A stretch of 10,490 nucleotides of DNA from Planctomycetota bacterium (GTDB lineage Bacteria > Planctomycetota > Phycisphaerae > UBA1845 > PWPN01): assembly GCA_016209665.1 (NCBI GenBank), contig JACQVT010000859.1:1-10490 (forward strand), in the 5' to 3' direction. The translations under genes and the position numbers were made by a program. Under the pieces are notes generated by a model that had not been told where the DNA came from, ran no database searches, and was given only the letters and a program-made list of their open reading frames with translations. This document shows, one piece after another, positions 1 to 6,097 of the stretch (position 1 is the stretch's first letter; the number at the start of each line of letters is the position of its first letter).

Positions 1-90
1 CGGCTGGAAGCCGGTCCCACCCAGGCTTTGGGAGAGGCTCCTATTGCTCTCAAGTCGTGCGGGCATCGCAGGGCGGCGGACTCGGCACGC

Positions 91-1347
91 ATGAACACGC
101 TCGTCATCTACGAAGACGACGGTTTCCATCACCTTCTTCCATTGACGTATTGGCGGACGGTCTGCGAGCTGCGGACCGGCTACGGCAGCCTGTACGAGCA
201 TACCCTGCAAGCCCTGGGCGGCGGCTCGCGGTTCGAGGAGGTGCTGGTCTGGTGCCGGCCGGAACTGGCGGGGGTCGCCGCCGGCCGCTTCGAGCATCCC
301 ATCAACCGTCACGCGAGTCACGAACGCGCCTTGCTGATCAATGCCCGCCTGCTGATGACCGAGCCGCCGAAGGATGGCCCCACGCCGGCGGTCCAGTGGC
401 ATCACGAGCGGCCCATCGTCATCCAGGCCGACGCCGACCTGGCCACCCAGCTCACGCCGGAACTGCTCCTCGATCCGTCGGCGTCGCGCCGCATCCTCGC
501 CCACCTGCCGACGTTCGAGTTTCTCGCCGCCCCGCGGCTCGTCGGCTACCCGTGGGACTTGGTGCACGCGAACCCGGAGATGCTGCATCTCGGCTGGCGG
601 CAGCTTGGCGAGCCGGCCGACCTCGCTGGCCGCATCTGCGAAGGGGTCCACATCCTCAACCGGCGGGCCGTCCACGTCGGCGATAGCAGCACCATCAAGC
701 CGGGCGTCGTCCTCGACGCCGAGAACGGGCCGATCTACATCGGCCGCGGCGTCACCATCTCGCCCAACACCAGCATCGAGGGCCCGTGCTACATCGGCGA
801 CGGCACGCTGATCCAGCCCGGATCGGCCCTTCGCGACGCCATCAGCATCGGCCGGCGGTGCAAGGTCGGCGGGGAACTCGAGTCGTCGATCATCCACGGC
901 TTTTCCAACAAGCAGCACGACGGATTCCTCGGCCATTCCTACGTCGCCGAGTGGGTCAACCTCGCCGCCGACACCGTCAACAGCGACCTCAAGAACACCT
1001 ACGGCAACGTCCGCGTGCCGATCAACGGCGTCGAGGTCGACTCCGGGCAGATGTTCGTCGGCCTGACCATCGGCGACCACAGCAAGACCGGCATCGGTCA
1101 GATGTTCCCCACCGGGGCCGTCGTGGGCTTCGGCTGCAACATCGCCACCTGCGAGTTCGCGCCCAAGTTCGTGCCCTCGTTCACCTGGCTGACCGGCAAA
1201 GGCGCCAGCCCGTACGCCCCCGATCGTTGCCTCGATATCGCCCGTCGCGTCATGGACCGCCGCCAGACCGCTCCCACCCCGGCCGAGGAGGCCTGGTTCA
1301 TGTGGCTGCCGACCTACGCCCGCCAGTTCGAGAAAACGCCCGCCTGA
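91..1347 (+). CDS. Alternative GlmU-family sugar-nucleotide enzyme (putative UDP-GlcNAc diphosphorylase / glucosamine-1-phosphate N-acetyltransferase)
   Basis: A 418-residue cytoplasmic protein. The start MNTLVIYEDDGFHHLLPLTY followed by a CELRTG stretch is the signature opening of the alternative bacterial GlmU family, where classical GlmU would carry a G-x-G-T-R nucleotide-binding loop. From about residue 195 to 345 there are hexapeptide repeats of a left-handed beta-helix (VGDSSTIKPG, IYIGRGVTIS, CYIGDGTLIQ, ISIGRRCKVG), then the family's NKQHDGFLGHSYVAEWVN segment and a NTYGNVRV motif. By family knowledge it would make UDP-N-acetylglucosamine, or a related nucleotide sugar, for peptidoglycan or lipopolysaccharide. 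The ATG at 91 is preferred over upstream in-frame starts because the family begins directly with this motif; the Shine-Dalgarno sequence is weak (a GGGCGG stretch). The exact substrate is not proven by sequence. It stands alone: the next gene downstream is on the other strand. Confidence 0.85.
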   Translation: MNTLVIYEDDGFHHLLPLTYWRTVCELRTGYGSLYEHTLQALGGGSRFEEVLVWCRPELAGVAAGRFEHPINRHASHERALLINARLLMTEPPKDGPTPAVQWHHERPIVIQADADLATQLTPELLLDPSASRRILAHLPTFEFLAAPRLVGYPWDLVHANPEMLHLGWRQLGEPADLAGRICEGVHILNRRAVHVGDSSTIKPGVVLDAENGPIYIGRGVTISPNTSIEGPCYIGDGTLIQPGSALRDAISIGRRCKVGGELESSIIHGFSNKQHDGFLGHSYVAEWVNLAADTVNSDLKNTYGNVRVPINGVEVDSGQMFVGLTIGDHSKTGIGQMFPTGAVVGFGCNIATCEFAPKFVPSFTWLTGKGASPYAPDRCLDIARRVMDRRQTAPTPAEEAWFMWLPTYARQFEKTPA

Positions 1348-1359
1348 CGCGGGAAAGGC

Positions 1360-1407
1360 GGATGAGAGATGAAGGATAAGGGATGAGAAGGGATGATGGA
1401 GGATGAG
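1360..1407 (+). repeat. Degenerate heptamer tandem repeat (GGATGAG type)
   Basis: Four consecutive 7-base units run from 1360 to 1387: GGATGAG, AGATGAA, GGATAAG, GGATGAG. They are followed by two out-of-phase copies (GGATGAT at 1391, GGATGAG at 1401) and then a GGAGG-rich tract to about 1430. The repeat starts 12 bases after the stop of the GlmU-like gene. The same unit type recurs at 5983-6038. Confidence 0.8.
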
Positions 1408-1435
1408 AGGGAGGAGGGGGAGGAGGCGAGGCAAT

Positions 1436-1470
1436 TGAGAATGGAGAGTGGAGAGTGGAGAATGGAGGCA
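1436..1470 (+). repeat. Heptamer tandem repeat (GGAGAGT/GGAGAAT type)
   Basis: Five consecutive 7-base units: TGAGAAT, GGAGAGT, GGAGAGT, GGAGAAT, GGAGGCA. It follows the GGATGAG-type repeat closely but has a different core, so the two form a compound array. No reading frame of its own is supported. The bases from 1471 to 1548 hold no recognisable gene, only a short inverted repeat (TGTGGC at 1509 with GCCACA at 1525) lacking a T-run. Confidence 0.8.
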
Positions 1471-1548
1471 GGGTCGGCGTAGCCGGACCACGGCGCGAGG
1501 TACGAGCCTGTGGCAGACCGGCGAGCCACAACACGAACGGACATGCCG

Positions 1549-1711
1549 TCAGGCGGAGTTCGAATCCTCGATTCGTTTGAGGATGTACCGGAGTTCTCGG
1601 ATCGCCTGATGGTCTTTCGGCCGGCCGGCCCGCTGTTTCGACTCGATCAATGAGTACAAACGGAACGCCCGATTTATTCAGGCGATCCAGGGTCTGCAGG
1701 ATCGAATCCAT
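1549..1711 (-). pseudogene. Nucleotidyltransferase reduced to its N- and C-terminal ends by an internal deletion
   Basis: From the ATG at 1711 the frame reads MDSILQTLDRLNKSGVPFVL, the typical first helix and strand of small MNT/AbiEii-like nucleotidyltransferases, which normally continue with a GG(x)8-9D-x-D active site. Instead, one base later and in another frame (1650 down to the TGA at 1549), it reads LIESKQRAGRPKDHQAIREL and continues to IEDSNSA. That is the usual C-terminal helix of such enzymes, with the K-x-x-A/G-GRPKD hallmark. The catalytic middle, roughly 100 codons in full-length relatives, is absent. The unbroken frame from 1711 runs on to 1298 but its later part is repeat and antisense sequence. 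The remnant is almost certainly inactive. Its start lies within the last codons of the small gene upstream (38-base overlap), as expected for a translationally coupled pair. Confidence 0.65.
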
Positions 1712-1898
1712 AGCGGCGAATCCTGTCGAGGCGGGCGGCTTCGGAGAACTCCCGGATGGCCTCGACCCGGTGCAGTCGCTCGGCCGGCGTGAGGCGCAGA
1801 TTCCATTCGAGCTGGTTCAGATCGATGTCGCCGCTTTCGTCCGTCGGCGGCAGGCCTCGATCGTCCAGGCCGAGTTCCTGGTTCGTGGGCGCTCCCAT
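1674..1898 (-). CDS. Small antitoxin-like protein paired with the broken nucleotidyltransferase
   Basis: A 74-residue protein, from MGAPTNQELGLDD to GFDPADPGSPE. Its centre, LEWNLRLTPAERLHRVEAI followed by REFSEAAR, is the short helical (S/T)PxERL motif of the small proteins commonly encoded just before MNT-type nucleotidyltransferases. By analogy it may be the partner or antidote of that enzyme; this is inference. The frame is open upstream to 2015, but I chose the ATG at 1898 because the upstream part does not look like protein from this family and a perfect TATAAT box ends 7 bases before this ATG. Its partner immediately downstream has lost its catalytic core, so this gene is probably an orphan. 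Confidence 0.55.
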   Translation of the reverse strand: MGAPTNQELGLDDRGLPPTDESGDIDLNQLEWNLRLTPAERLHRVEAIREFSEAARLDRIRRYGFDPADPGSPE

Positions 1899-1905
1899 CG
1901 TCCCG

Positions 1906-1911
1906 ATTATA
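1906..1911 (-). promoter_or_regulatory. TATAAT -10 box placed for a leaderless transcript
   Basis: On the minus strand there is a perfect TATAAT, with 7 bases between it and the ATG at 1898. Initiation at the usual distance would start the transcript at or within a base or two of the start codon. No good -35 hexamer is visible at 16-18 bases. Confidence 0.45.
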
Positions 1912-2088
1912 CACGCGGTCGCCAGCACACGTCTGCGCCGGCACGGGGCCGGGGCCTGGGTGAGTCTGAGTTCTGGCATCCTGTGCGAAAGCTGAGCTAC
2001 CGGGAGTCGCCACAAAGCAGTGCTATCTGAGTTCCGCTCCTCGACTTTTGAACGATTCTGTGGTGTGCTTGTTTAGAGAAGGTGTATC

Positions 2089-2358
2089 ATGGCCATCACG
2101 ATTGAACTCCCGACAGAAATCGAGCAAGAGCTTCGGCGTGACACGCCGAACCTCGACGAGAGCGCGCGGGAACAATTCCTCATCTGCAAATACCGGGAGG
2201 GGAAACTCAGCACCGGTGACATCGCGGAAATCCTCGGCTTCGAGACGCGCCACGAAGCCCACCGGTGGCTCGCTGAGCGCGGTGTGCCCATCAACTACTC
2301 GCTCGCCCACCTCGAGGAGGACCGGCGGAATCTCGAGGAACTCTTCGGCCGGAAGTGA
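2089..2358 (+). CDS. UPF0175 family protein, antitoxin-like with helix-turn-helix
   Basis: An 89-residue protein. The MAITIELPTEIEQEL start, the FLICKYREGKLSTGDIAEIL block and the HEAHRWLAERGVPINYS block match the UPF0175 family, small helix-turn-helix proteins usually encoded directly before a DUF3368/PIN-like toxin gene. Residues about 40-56 form the predicted first helices of the DNA-binding part; the acidic tail (HLEEDRRNLEELFGRK) may bind the partner. An AAGGTG Shine-Dalgarno sequence lies about 6 bases before the ATG. A TTGAAC hexamer at 2048 with a poor -10 (TTTAGA near 2072) could be its promoter. The downstream toxin reading frame starts 5 bases after this stop but is truncated. The protein itself looks intact, and a role as an autoregulating antitoxin is family-based inference. 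Confidence 0.8.
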   Translation: MAITIELPTEIEQELRRDTPNLDESAREQFLICKYREGKLSTGDIAEILGFETRHEAHRWLAERGVPINYSLAHLEEDRRNLEELFGRK

Positions 2359-2363
2359 CGCCG

Positions 2364-2516
2364 ATGCTCGTTGTCTCCGACGCAAGCCCCCTGAACATTC
2401 TCATGAGCGACGACATCCTCAACGCCTCGCTCGCCGGCCACCTCGCGTACAAGCAAACCACGAAGGTCACCGAAGCGACCAACGGCCGGCAAAACGACAG
2501 AGACGGGAAGCGTTGA
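2364..2516 (+). pseudogene. Truncated DUF3368/PIN-type toxin with unrelated tail
   Basis: Fifty codons starting 5 bases after the UPF0175 gene. The first 13 residues, MLVVSDASPLNIL, are the hallmark N-terminus of DUF3368 PIN-like toxins, including the first catalytic aspartate (D6). Full-length members have about 150-165 residues with further acidic residues; here the frame runs into MSDDILNASLAGHLAYKQ and on to RQNDRDGKR, which does not resemble the family, and stops. An ATG sits at residue 14, exactly where the similarity ends, so the tail may be the start of another coding sequence joined by recombination. No other remnant of the toxin was found before the minus-strand gene that ends at 2552. 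It is probably non-functional as a nuclease. Confidence 0.6.
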
Positions 2517-2551
2517 GCTACAGCAACAGCCCCACGACAGGCAGCGACACG

Positions 2552-4255
2552 TCACTCCGCCTTCCACAACGTGATGTCGTCGACGTGGATGGTGGCGACG
2601 TTGGTGGGTTGGGTGTGGCGGTAGCGGATGATGAGGGTGATGGTGGTGGAGCGGGGGCGGAACGGGGGGCCCACGTAGTGCTTCCAGGTGGGGACGGCGG
2701 CGGCCTCGGTGCGGGCGAGGAGGGTTTTGGTTTCGCCGAAGGGGCCGTCGCACCAGAGCAGCTCGGCGAACTCATCCGTTCCGTCCTGATGGCAGGCCCA
2801 CATGCCGGCGGTGTAGAGGGCGCCCGGCGTGATGCCCGACACCTGCTGGTACTGGTACATGTCGGCCTTGGCCCAGCCGACGGAAATGCCGAAGCGGTGC
2901 TGGCCGGAGTGGTTCAGCGGGTCGGGCAGGTCCGTGGACGGGTCGATCATCGGGTCTGAGCCGACGGTCCAGCCGGTGAAATCGCCCGTTTCCGCGCCGC
3001 CGTTGATCAGCAGGTTGTCGCCACGGCGACCAGGGCCGTCGGGACCTGGCTGGCGCGGGGCAGCGGCGGACGCGTCGGGTTCGGGGGCGCCGCCGGGGTT
3101 TTCGTAGGTGACGATGTCCATCAGCAGCGTCCAGCGCGGGTCGCCGTGCATGAGGCCGTCTTCGCGCTCGACCTTCCGGCCTTCGTAGTAGCCGAAGCCA
3201 CCGGCGTAGGCATCGCCGTCGGCGAACATCATGAGCGGGCGGCCGGCCTCGACCTCAACGTAGTACGTTCGGCCGGGCGTGAGCGGCACCTCATCCGGCA
3301 GCCAGGTGGCCTGGAACATGTCGAACGGCAGTTCGTAGTAGCGTTCGAAACCAGGCAGCGGACCGGGCGTCTCCGGATAACGGACGAACGGCGCGCCGTA
3401 GTCGACATACTTGTGCCCTTGGGCCTGAGGATCGTCGGACGGCCCGACGACGACCTGTGTCGAGGTATCGTGGGCGGAGGCGATGCGGGCCGGGCCGACG
3501 GGCTTTCCGTCCGGGCCATCCTCGCGAATCTGGATGCGGCAGGTGAGGGGTGGCTCCTCATTGCCGCCGCCGTGGATGCCGTCGCTGGCCCAGAAGCGCA
3601 GGCCGGCCATGCTGACGCCGTGGCTGGTGAACGTCTGGCCCCAGCGCTGGGTCGGCGGCCGCTTGACGATGAAGACGTTCCATTCTTCCGAGCGGACGTG
3701 GTTCTCGATGAGCTGACCATTGAGGCTGCCGAAGAGAATCATGCACAGGTCGCCGCCGCTGGGGCTCTTGCGGAGGTAGGCCTCGCCGGGACCGTAGCCG
3801 TCGCCGTTGTCGGGCCGGATGAAGCTGTCGAGGTCCCACAGAACCGACCCGTGCGACTTGTAGCCGCAGACGCGGACGGCATACTTGGACCCGGGCACAA
3901 GGTCGACATCACCGTGGCGCCAGCCGACGCGGGGGAAGGCGTGATCGGTGTGGTGGGCGCTGGGGTTGTCGTTGGGGCTCACGCCCCACGGCGCCGCAAA
4001 GTCGATCCGCGGCCCGCCCACGCGGTCGCGATAAACAGCGGCGTTGACCTTGTTGCCCCACCAGGTGATGCGCGGCCCGTCGAAGGCCATGAGTCCGTAG
4101 AGGTGGCGGCTGCGGGCGACGAAGGTCTGCCAATACTCGTGCGAGCGCACGGTGTAGTGCTCATCCCAGACCTCCGGGTAGCCGGGCGGGAGGCAGGCGT
4201 ATTCCACGGTCACCGGCAGACTGTAATCGTCGGGTTTGGCCGGCCAGCGAGGCAT
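2552..4255 (-). CDS. Secreted beta-sandwich protein, C-terminal part of an interrupted gene
   Basis: A 567-codon frame beginning MPRWPAKPDDYSLPVTVEY. It lies in the same frame as the signal-peptide ORF just upstream (4271-4552) and is separated from it by one TAA and five sense codons (A-P-P-I-I). No Shine-Dalgarno sequence precedes its ATG and it has no signal peptide, so it reads as the remainder of one 666-codon gene. It contains two similar modules, each with an (L/V)xPGxxYxVxV strand, a D-x-D/DGYGPGE or DGDAYAGG loop and an aromatic-rich end. The last about 155 residues form a separate carbohydrate-binding-like jelly roll opening NLLINGGAETGDFTGW and closing ATIHVDDITLWKAE. No catalytic motif was recognised. 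An extracellular, sugar- or surface-binding role is inference. Planctomycetes carry many such proteins. Confidence 0.7.
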   Translation of the reverse strand: MPRWPAKPDDYSLPVTVEYACLPPGYPEVWDEHYTVRSHEYWQTFVARSRHLYGLMAFDGPRITWWGNKVNAAVYRDRVGGPRIDFAAPWGVSPNDNPSAHHTDHAFPRVGWRHGDVDLVPGSKYAVRVCGYKSHGSVLWDLDSFIRPDNGDGYGPGEAYLRKSPSGGDLCMILFGSLNGQLIENHVRSEEWNVFIVKRPPTQRWGQTFTSHGVSMAGLRFWASDGIHGGGNEEPPLTCRIQIREDGPDGKPVGPARIASAHDTSTQVVVGPSDDPQAQGHKYVDYGAPFVRYPETPGPLPGFERYYELPFDMFQATWLPDEVPLTPGRTYYVEVEAGRPLMMFADGDAYAGGFGYYEGRKVEREDGLMHGDPRWTLLMDIVTYENPGGAPEPDASAAAPRQPGPDGPGRRGDNLLINGGAETGDFTGWTVGSDPMIDPSTDLPDPLNHSGQHRFGISVGWAKADMYQYQQVSGITPGALYTAGMWACHQDGTDEFAELLWCDGPFGETKTLLARTEAAAVPTWKHYVGPPFRPRSTTITLIIRYRHTQPTNVATIHVDDITLWKAE

Positions 4256-4270
4256 GATGATCGGCGGCGC

Positions 4271-4552
4271 TTAAAGTCGGTCCAGGCACACGATCAGCGC
4301 CATGGGCTGTTGGGGGTCGGGCAGGTCGAATGTGGCGTCGGGCTTGAGTCGGGCGGAGACGGATCTCTCGCTCCCCGGCGCGTAGCCGTCGATCCAGCCG
4401 GGATGGCCGGTGAACGGTTGACGCTCGGGCCGGCCGGAGACAATGGGGACGGTCAAAACGACTTGGGCGGCACGCGCCTCCCGAGATGTCGACGCTAGCA
4501 GATGAAGTGCGATGACGGCGGCGAACCGCAGGCGACGAACGGTGGTGCTCAT
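4271..4552 (-). CDS. Signal peptide and N-terminal part of the interrupted secreted protein
   Basis: Ninety-three codons from the ATG at 4552 to a TAA at 4271-4273. The N-terminus MSTTVRRLRFAAVIALHLLA followed by STSREARA-A is a Sec signal peptide with an A-x-A cleavage site. The mature part (VVLTVPIVSGRPERQPFTGH onward, ending QQPMALIVCLDRL) looks like the first strands of a beta-sandwich that is not completed before the stop. A GGGAG Shine-Dalgarno sequence lies about 7 bases upstream, supporting this start over upstream in-frame starts. Continuing the frame past the stop gives APPIIMPRWPAKPDDYSLP, a natural continuation. A nonsense mutation in a once intact gene, or a sequencing error, is the simplest reading; stop-codon readthrough is less likely. 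Confidence 0.65.
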   Translation of the reverse strand: MSTTVRRLRFAAVIALHLLASTSREARAAQVVLTVPIVSGRPERQPFTGHPGWIDGYAPGSERSVSARLKPDATFDLPDPQQPMALIVCLDRL

Positions 4553-4621
4553 GATGGTCTCCCGTGGTAGGCTCCACATTCCGCCGAAGATACTGCCCGC
4601 CACAGCAGGTGGTAATGGGGT

Positions 4622-4627
4622 ATTGTA
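4622..4627 (-). promoter_or_regulatory. Possible -10 box of the secreted-protein gene
   Basis: TACAAT on the minus strand (5 of 6 matches to TATAAT), 69 bases before the ATG at 4552. No convincing -35 element lies upstream at the usual spacing, so this is a weak call. The rest of 4628-4788 shows no gene: short frames there have no ribosome-binding site or recognisable protein. Confidence 0.35.
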
Positions 4628-4881
4628 GCCGTCCGCGTTCGCCGCTGTACCCGCGTCAGAATCGGCTACCCCGGCCCAGCGAAGGATATGCCCCATGTTC
4701 CGGGCAGTCCCGTTTTCCGGCCTCGGTGCTATCAATCTGATGAAGTGTGGCTTTTATGGAATGGCCTTTTCAGCGCCGCCGGGCCTGAAGCAGGGCGTTT
4801 GACCGCCTGGATTCTCACACGCCCAACTCAGCGGTCCGCCCTCCTGCCGTCCAGGTTTCACCGCATGGGCTACTCCACTTA

Positions 4882-5205
4882 ATCGCCGATTTCTGGACGC
4901 CGTACGTCGTGTACCGGAACGGTCACGTCTGGACCCAGGACGGCACGGACCTGCACGGCGGGGCCTCGTCCCAGCAGATCAAGGTCAAAGATCAGGTCTC
5001 CGCACAGAGCGGCCTCTACCAGCAAATCGATGCCGGCGTGGGAGACGCCGTCACGGTCGAGGTCTGGGTCAACGCGGTGGCGAATAACGCCTACACCGGC
5101 ATGAGACTGGGAGTGCAAGAAGAGGTTCTTCGGATCGTTAATACGGCTCAAGACAGGCCGACTCCGGCGTCGACCCCGCCTACTGTCGACTCCTTATCTG
5201 CCTGA
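4882..5205 (+). pseudogene. Orphan fragment of a secreted beta-sandwich protein
   Basis: The frame is open from 4789 with no good start and no Shine-Dalgarno sequence. From 4882 it reads IADFWTPYVVYRNGHVW, then DLHGGASSQQIKV, then SGLYQQIDAGVGDAVTVEVW, ending in YTGMRLGV near 5115. This layout, aromatic strand then HxGxxSxxI then YQQI then a VxVWV strand, is that of the carbohydrate-binding jelly rolls found in planctomycete surface proteins, starting in mid-domain. The last 30 residues (QEEVLRIVNTAQ to the stop at 5205) are Pro/Thr-rich and do not continue the fold. It is most likely an internal piece of a lost large gene. Its 3' end overlaps the end of the convergent DUF1638 gene by 12 bases. 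If expressed, the GTG at 4909 is the nearest start. Confidence 0.5.
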
Positions 5206-5961
5206 ATCCGCGAAATCTGCTCTGTTCTCCGCCGCGACGATCGTGTCGTCGTGTCTTGCTACGACGCGGTGGCCCGGTTGCAGCACAAGGAAGTCTTCGT
5301 CATTCCAGGGGCCGTCGAGCAGGCGCTGGAGCAGGGTCATGTCGCCGGCGACCTTCTCGAACTCCCAGCCGCGGTCGACGGCCTCGGCCCGCGTCCGCTG
5401 CTCGAAGCGGTCGTCCGGCTCGATGCCCATCTCGATGAAGGTGAGCCGGCGGTAGTGGCGGGTCGTGTCACACAGCGTCTCCCACAGGTACCTGGCGTTG
5501 TCCTCGCCGTACTTGGCGACCAGCTCGTCGTAGGTCATGTCCATGCCCATCTGGTGCGAGATGGAGAGCTGCCGCAGCTCGCCGGCGTCCTCGCCGCGCT
5601 CGATCCAGCCGCTGGTCTTGAAGTAGGTGCCGGGGTGGGTGTCGAAGTATTCGGCGTAGCGGGTCCGGCTGCCGAAGAACAGCGTGATGCAGTCGTGAGC
5701 CCGGGGGACCACGATCGGGATGTCGCCGGCGACCAGGCCGGCGATGCCGTTGTTGCACAGGCCGTAGCCCAGCAGGATGACATCGTAGCGCGACGTGTCG
5801 ACGCGCCCAACGACGTCGGCGAGGCGTTCGAGCATGCCGGCGCTGCCGACGTCGTGCAGCCCCTTGGGCAGAAACTCGACATCAACGAGGTTGGGCGAGC
5901 GGGCGACGGCGGCACACATCTCGCGGTAAAAGATCTCGCAACTGATGAGCCTGAGACGCAC
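5194..5961 (-). CDS. DUF1638 family protein
   Basis: A 255-residue cytoplasmic protein. The opening MRLRLISCEIFYREM, the block DVILLGYGLCNNGIAGL (residues 60-76), PRAHDCITLFFGSR (86-99), GTYFKTSGWIE (111-121) and the late GDMTLLQRLLDGPWNDEDFL block are characteristic of DUF1638. The conserved cysteines C8, C69 and C91 and H89 could form a metal or cofactor site, which is inference. The family has no firmly established reaction; relatives are often found near corrinoid-dependent methyltransferase genes, but none is present here. The start is a GTG at 5961 with no Shine-Dalgarno sequence, and a TATCAT box ends 6 bases upstream, which would fit a leaderless message. The gene is divergent from ribF across a spacer filled with heptamer repeats. 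Confidence 0.85.
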   Translation of the reverse strand: MRLRLISCEIFYREMCAAVARSPNLVDVEFLPKGLHDVGSAGMLERLADVVGRVDTSRYDVILLGYGLCNNGIAGLVAGDIPIVVPRAHDCITLFFGSRTRYAEYFDTHPGTYFKTSGWIERGEDAGELRQLSISHQMGMDMTYDELVAKYGEDNARYLWETLCDTTRHYRRLTFIEMGIEPDDRFEQRTRAEAVDRGWEFEKVAGDMTLLQRLLDGPWNDEDFLVLQPGHRVVARHDDTIVAAENRADFADSGR

Positions 5962-5967
5962 GGAAAG

Positions 5968-5973
5968 ATGATA
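5968..5973 (-). promoter_or_regulatory. Possible -10 box of the DUF1638 gene
   Basis: TATCAT on the minus strand, ending 6 bases before the GTG start. A weak TTCATC lies 17 bases further upstream (5991-5996), inside the heptamer repeat. The geometry repeats that seen at 1906-1911. Confidence 0.35.
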
Positions 5974-5982
5974 GCAGAAGCG

Positions 5983-6038
5983 AGATGGGGGATGAAGGAT
6001 GAGGGATTATGGATCAGGGATGATCGATGATGGATAGC
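5983..6038 (+). repeat. Eight-unit heptamer tandem repeat (GGATGAG type) in a divergent promoter region
   Basis: Eight consecutive 7-base units in perfect phase: AGATGGG, GGATGAA, GGATGAG, GGATTAT, GGATCAG, GGATGAT, CGATGAT, GGATAGC. All keep GAT at the same three positions of the unit and vary in the last three bases. The repeat occupies the space between the starts of the DUF1638 gene (-) and ribF (+), and is the same type as that at 1360-1407. Confidence 0.85.
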
Positions 6039-6069
6039 AGAGCACGGGCACGGCCGCGGATAGGGCGGG

Positions 6070-6097
6070 TTGTGAGGCTGCGGTGGGGTGCTAGAAT
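6070..6097 (+). promoter_or_regulatory. Probable ribF promoter
   Basis: TTGTGA at 6070-6075, a 16-base spacer, then TAGAAT at 6092-6097. Each hexamer is a fair match to the housekeeping sigma consensus (4/6 and 5/6). Transcription would begin near 6104, giving a leader of about 70 bases if translation starts at 6173. Confidence 0.45.

Noticed and set aside
1360..1470. A CRISPR array
   Set aside because: The repeats are 7 bases long, contiguous and degenerate, with no spacers; no cas gene is in the window.
1298..1711. A 137-codon minus-strand frame as a full protein
   Set aside because: Only its first about 20 residues look like a nucleotidyltransferase; the rest translates the heptamer repeats and the antisense of the GlmU-like gene.
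2048..2959. A 303-codon plus-strand open frame
   Set aside because: It crosses the UPF0175 gene, the toxin remnant and the end of the secreted-protein gene in a third frame, and has low-complexity composition.
3146..4498. A 450-codon plus-strand open frame
   Set aside because: It is antisense to the secreted beta-sandwich protein, whose minus-strand frame has coherent domains and a signal peptide; the plus reading has none.
4688..4882. A possible small gene of 64 codons, or a 35-codon one from 4695
   Set aside because: Neither has a clear ribosome-binding site or a recognisable protein; both lie in the spacer before the orphan fragment.
5251..6030. A 259-codon plus-strand open frame
   Set aside because: Antisense to the clearly recognisable DUF1638 gene.
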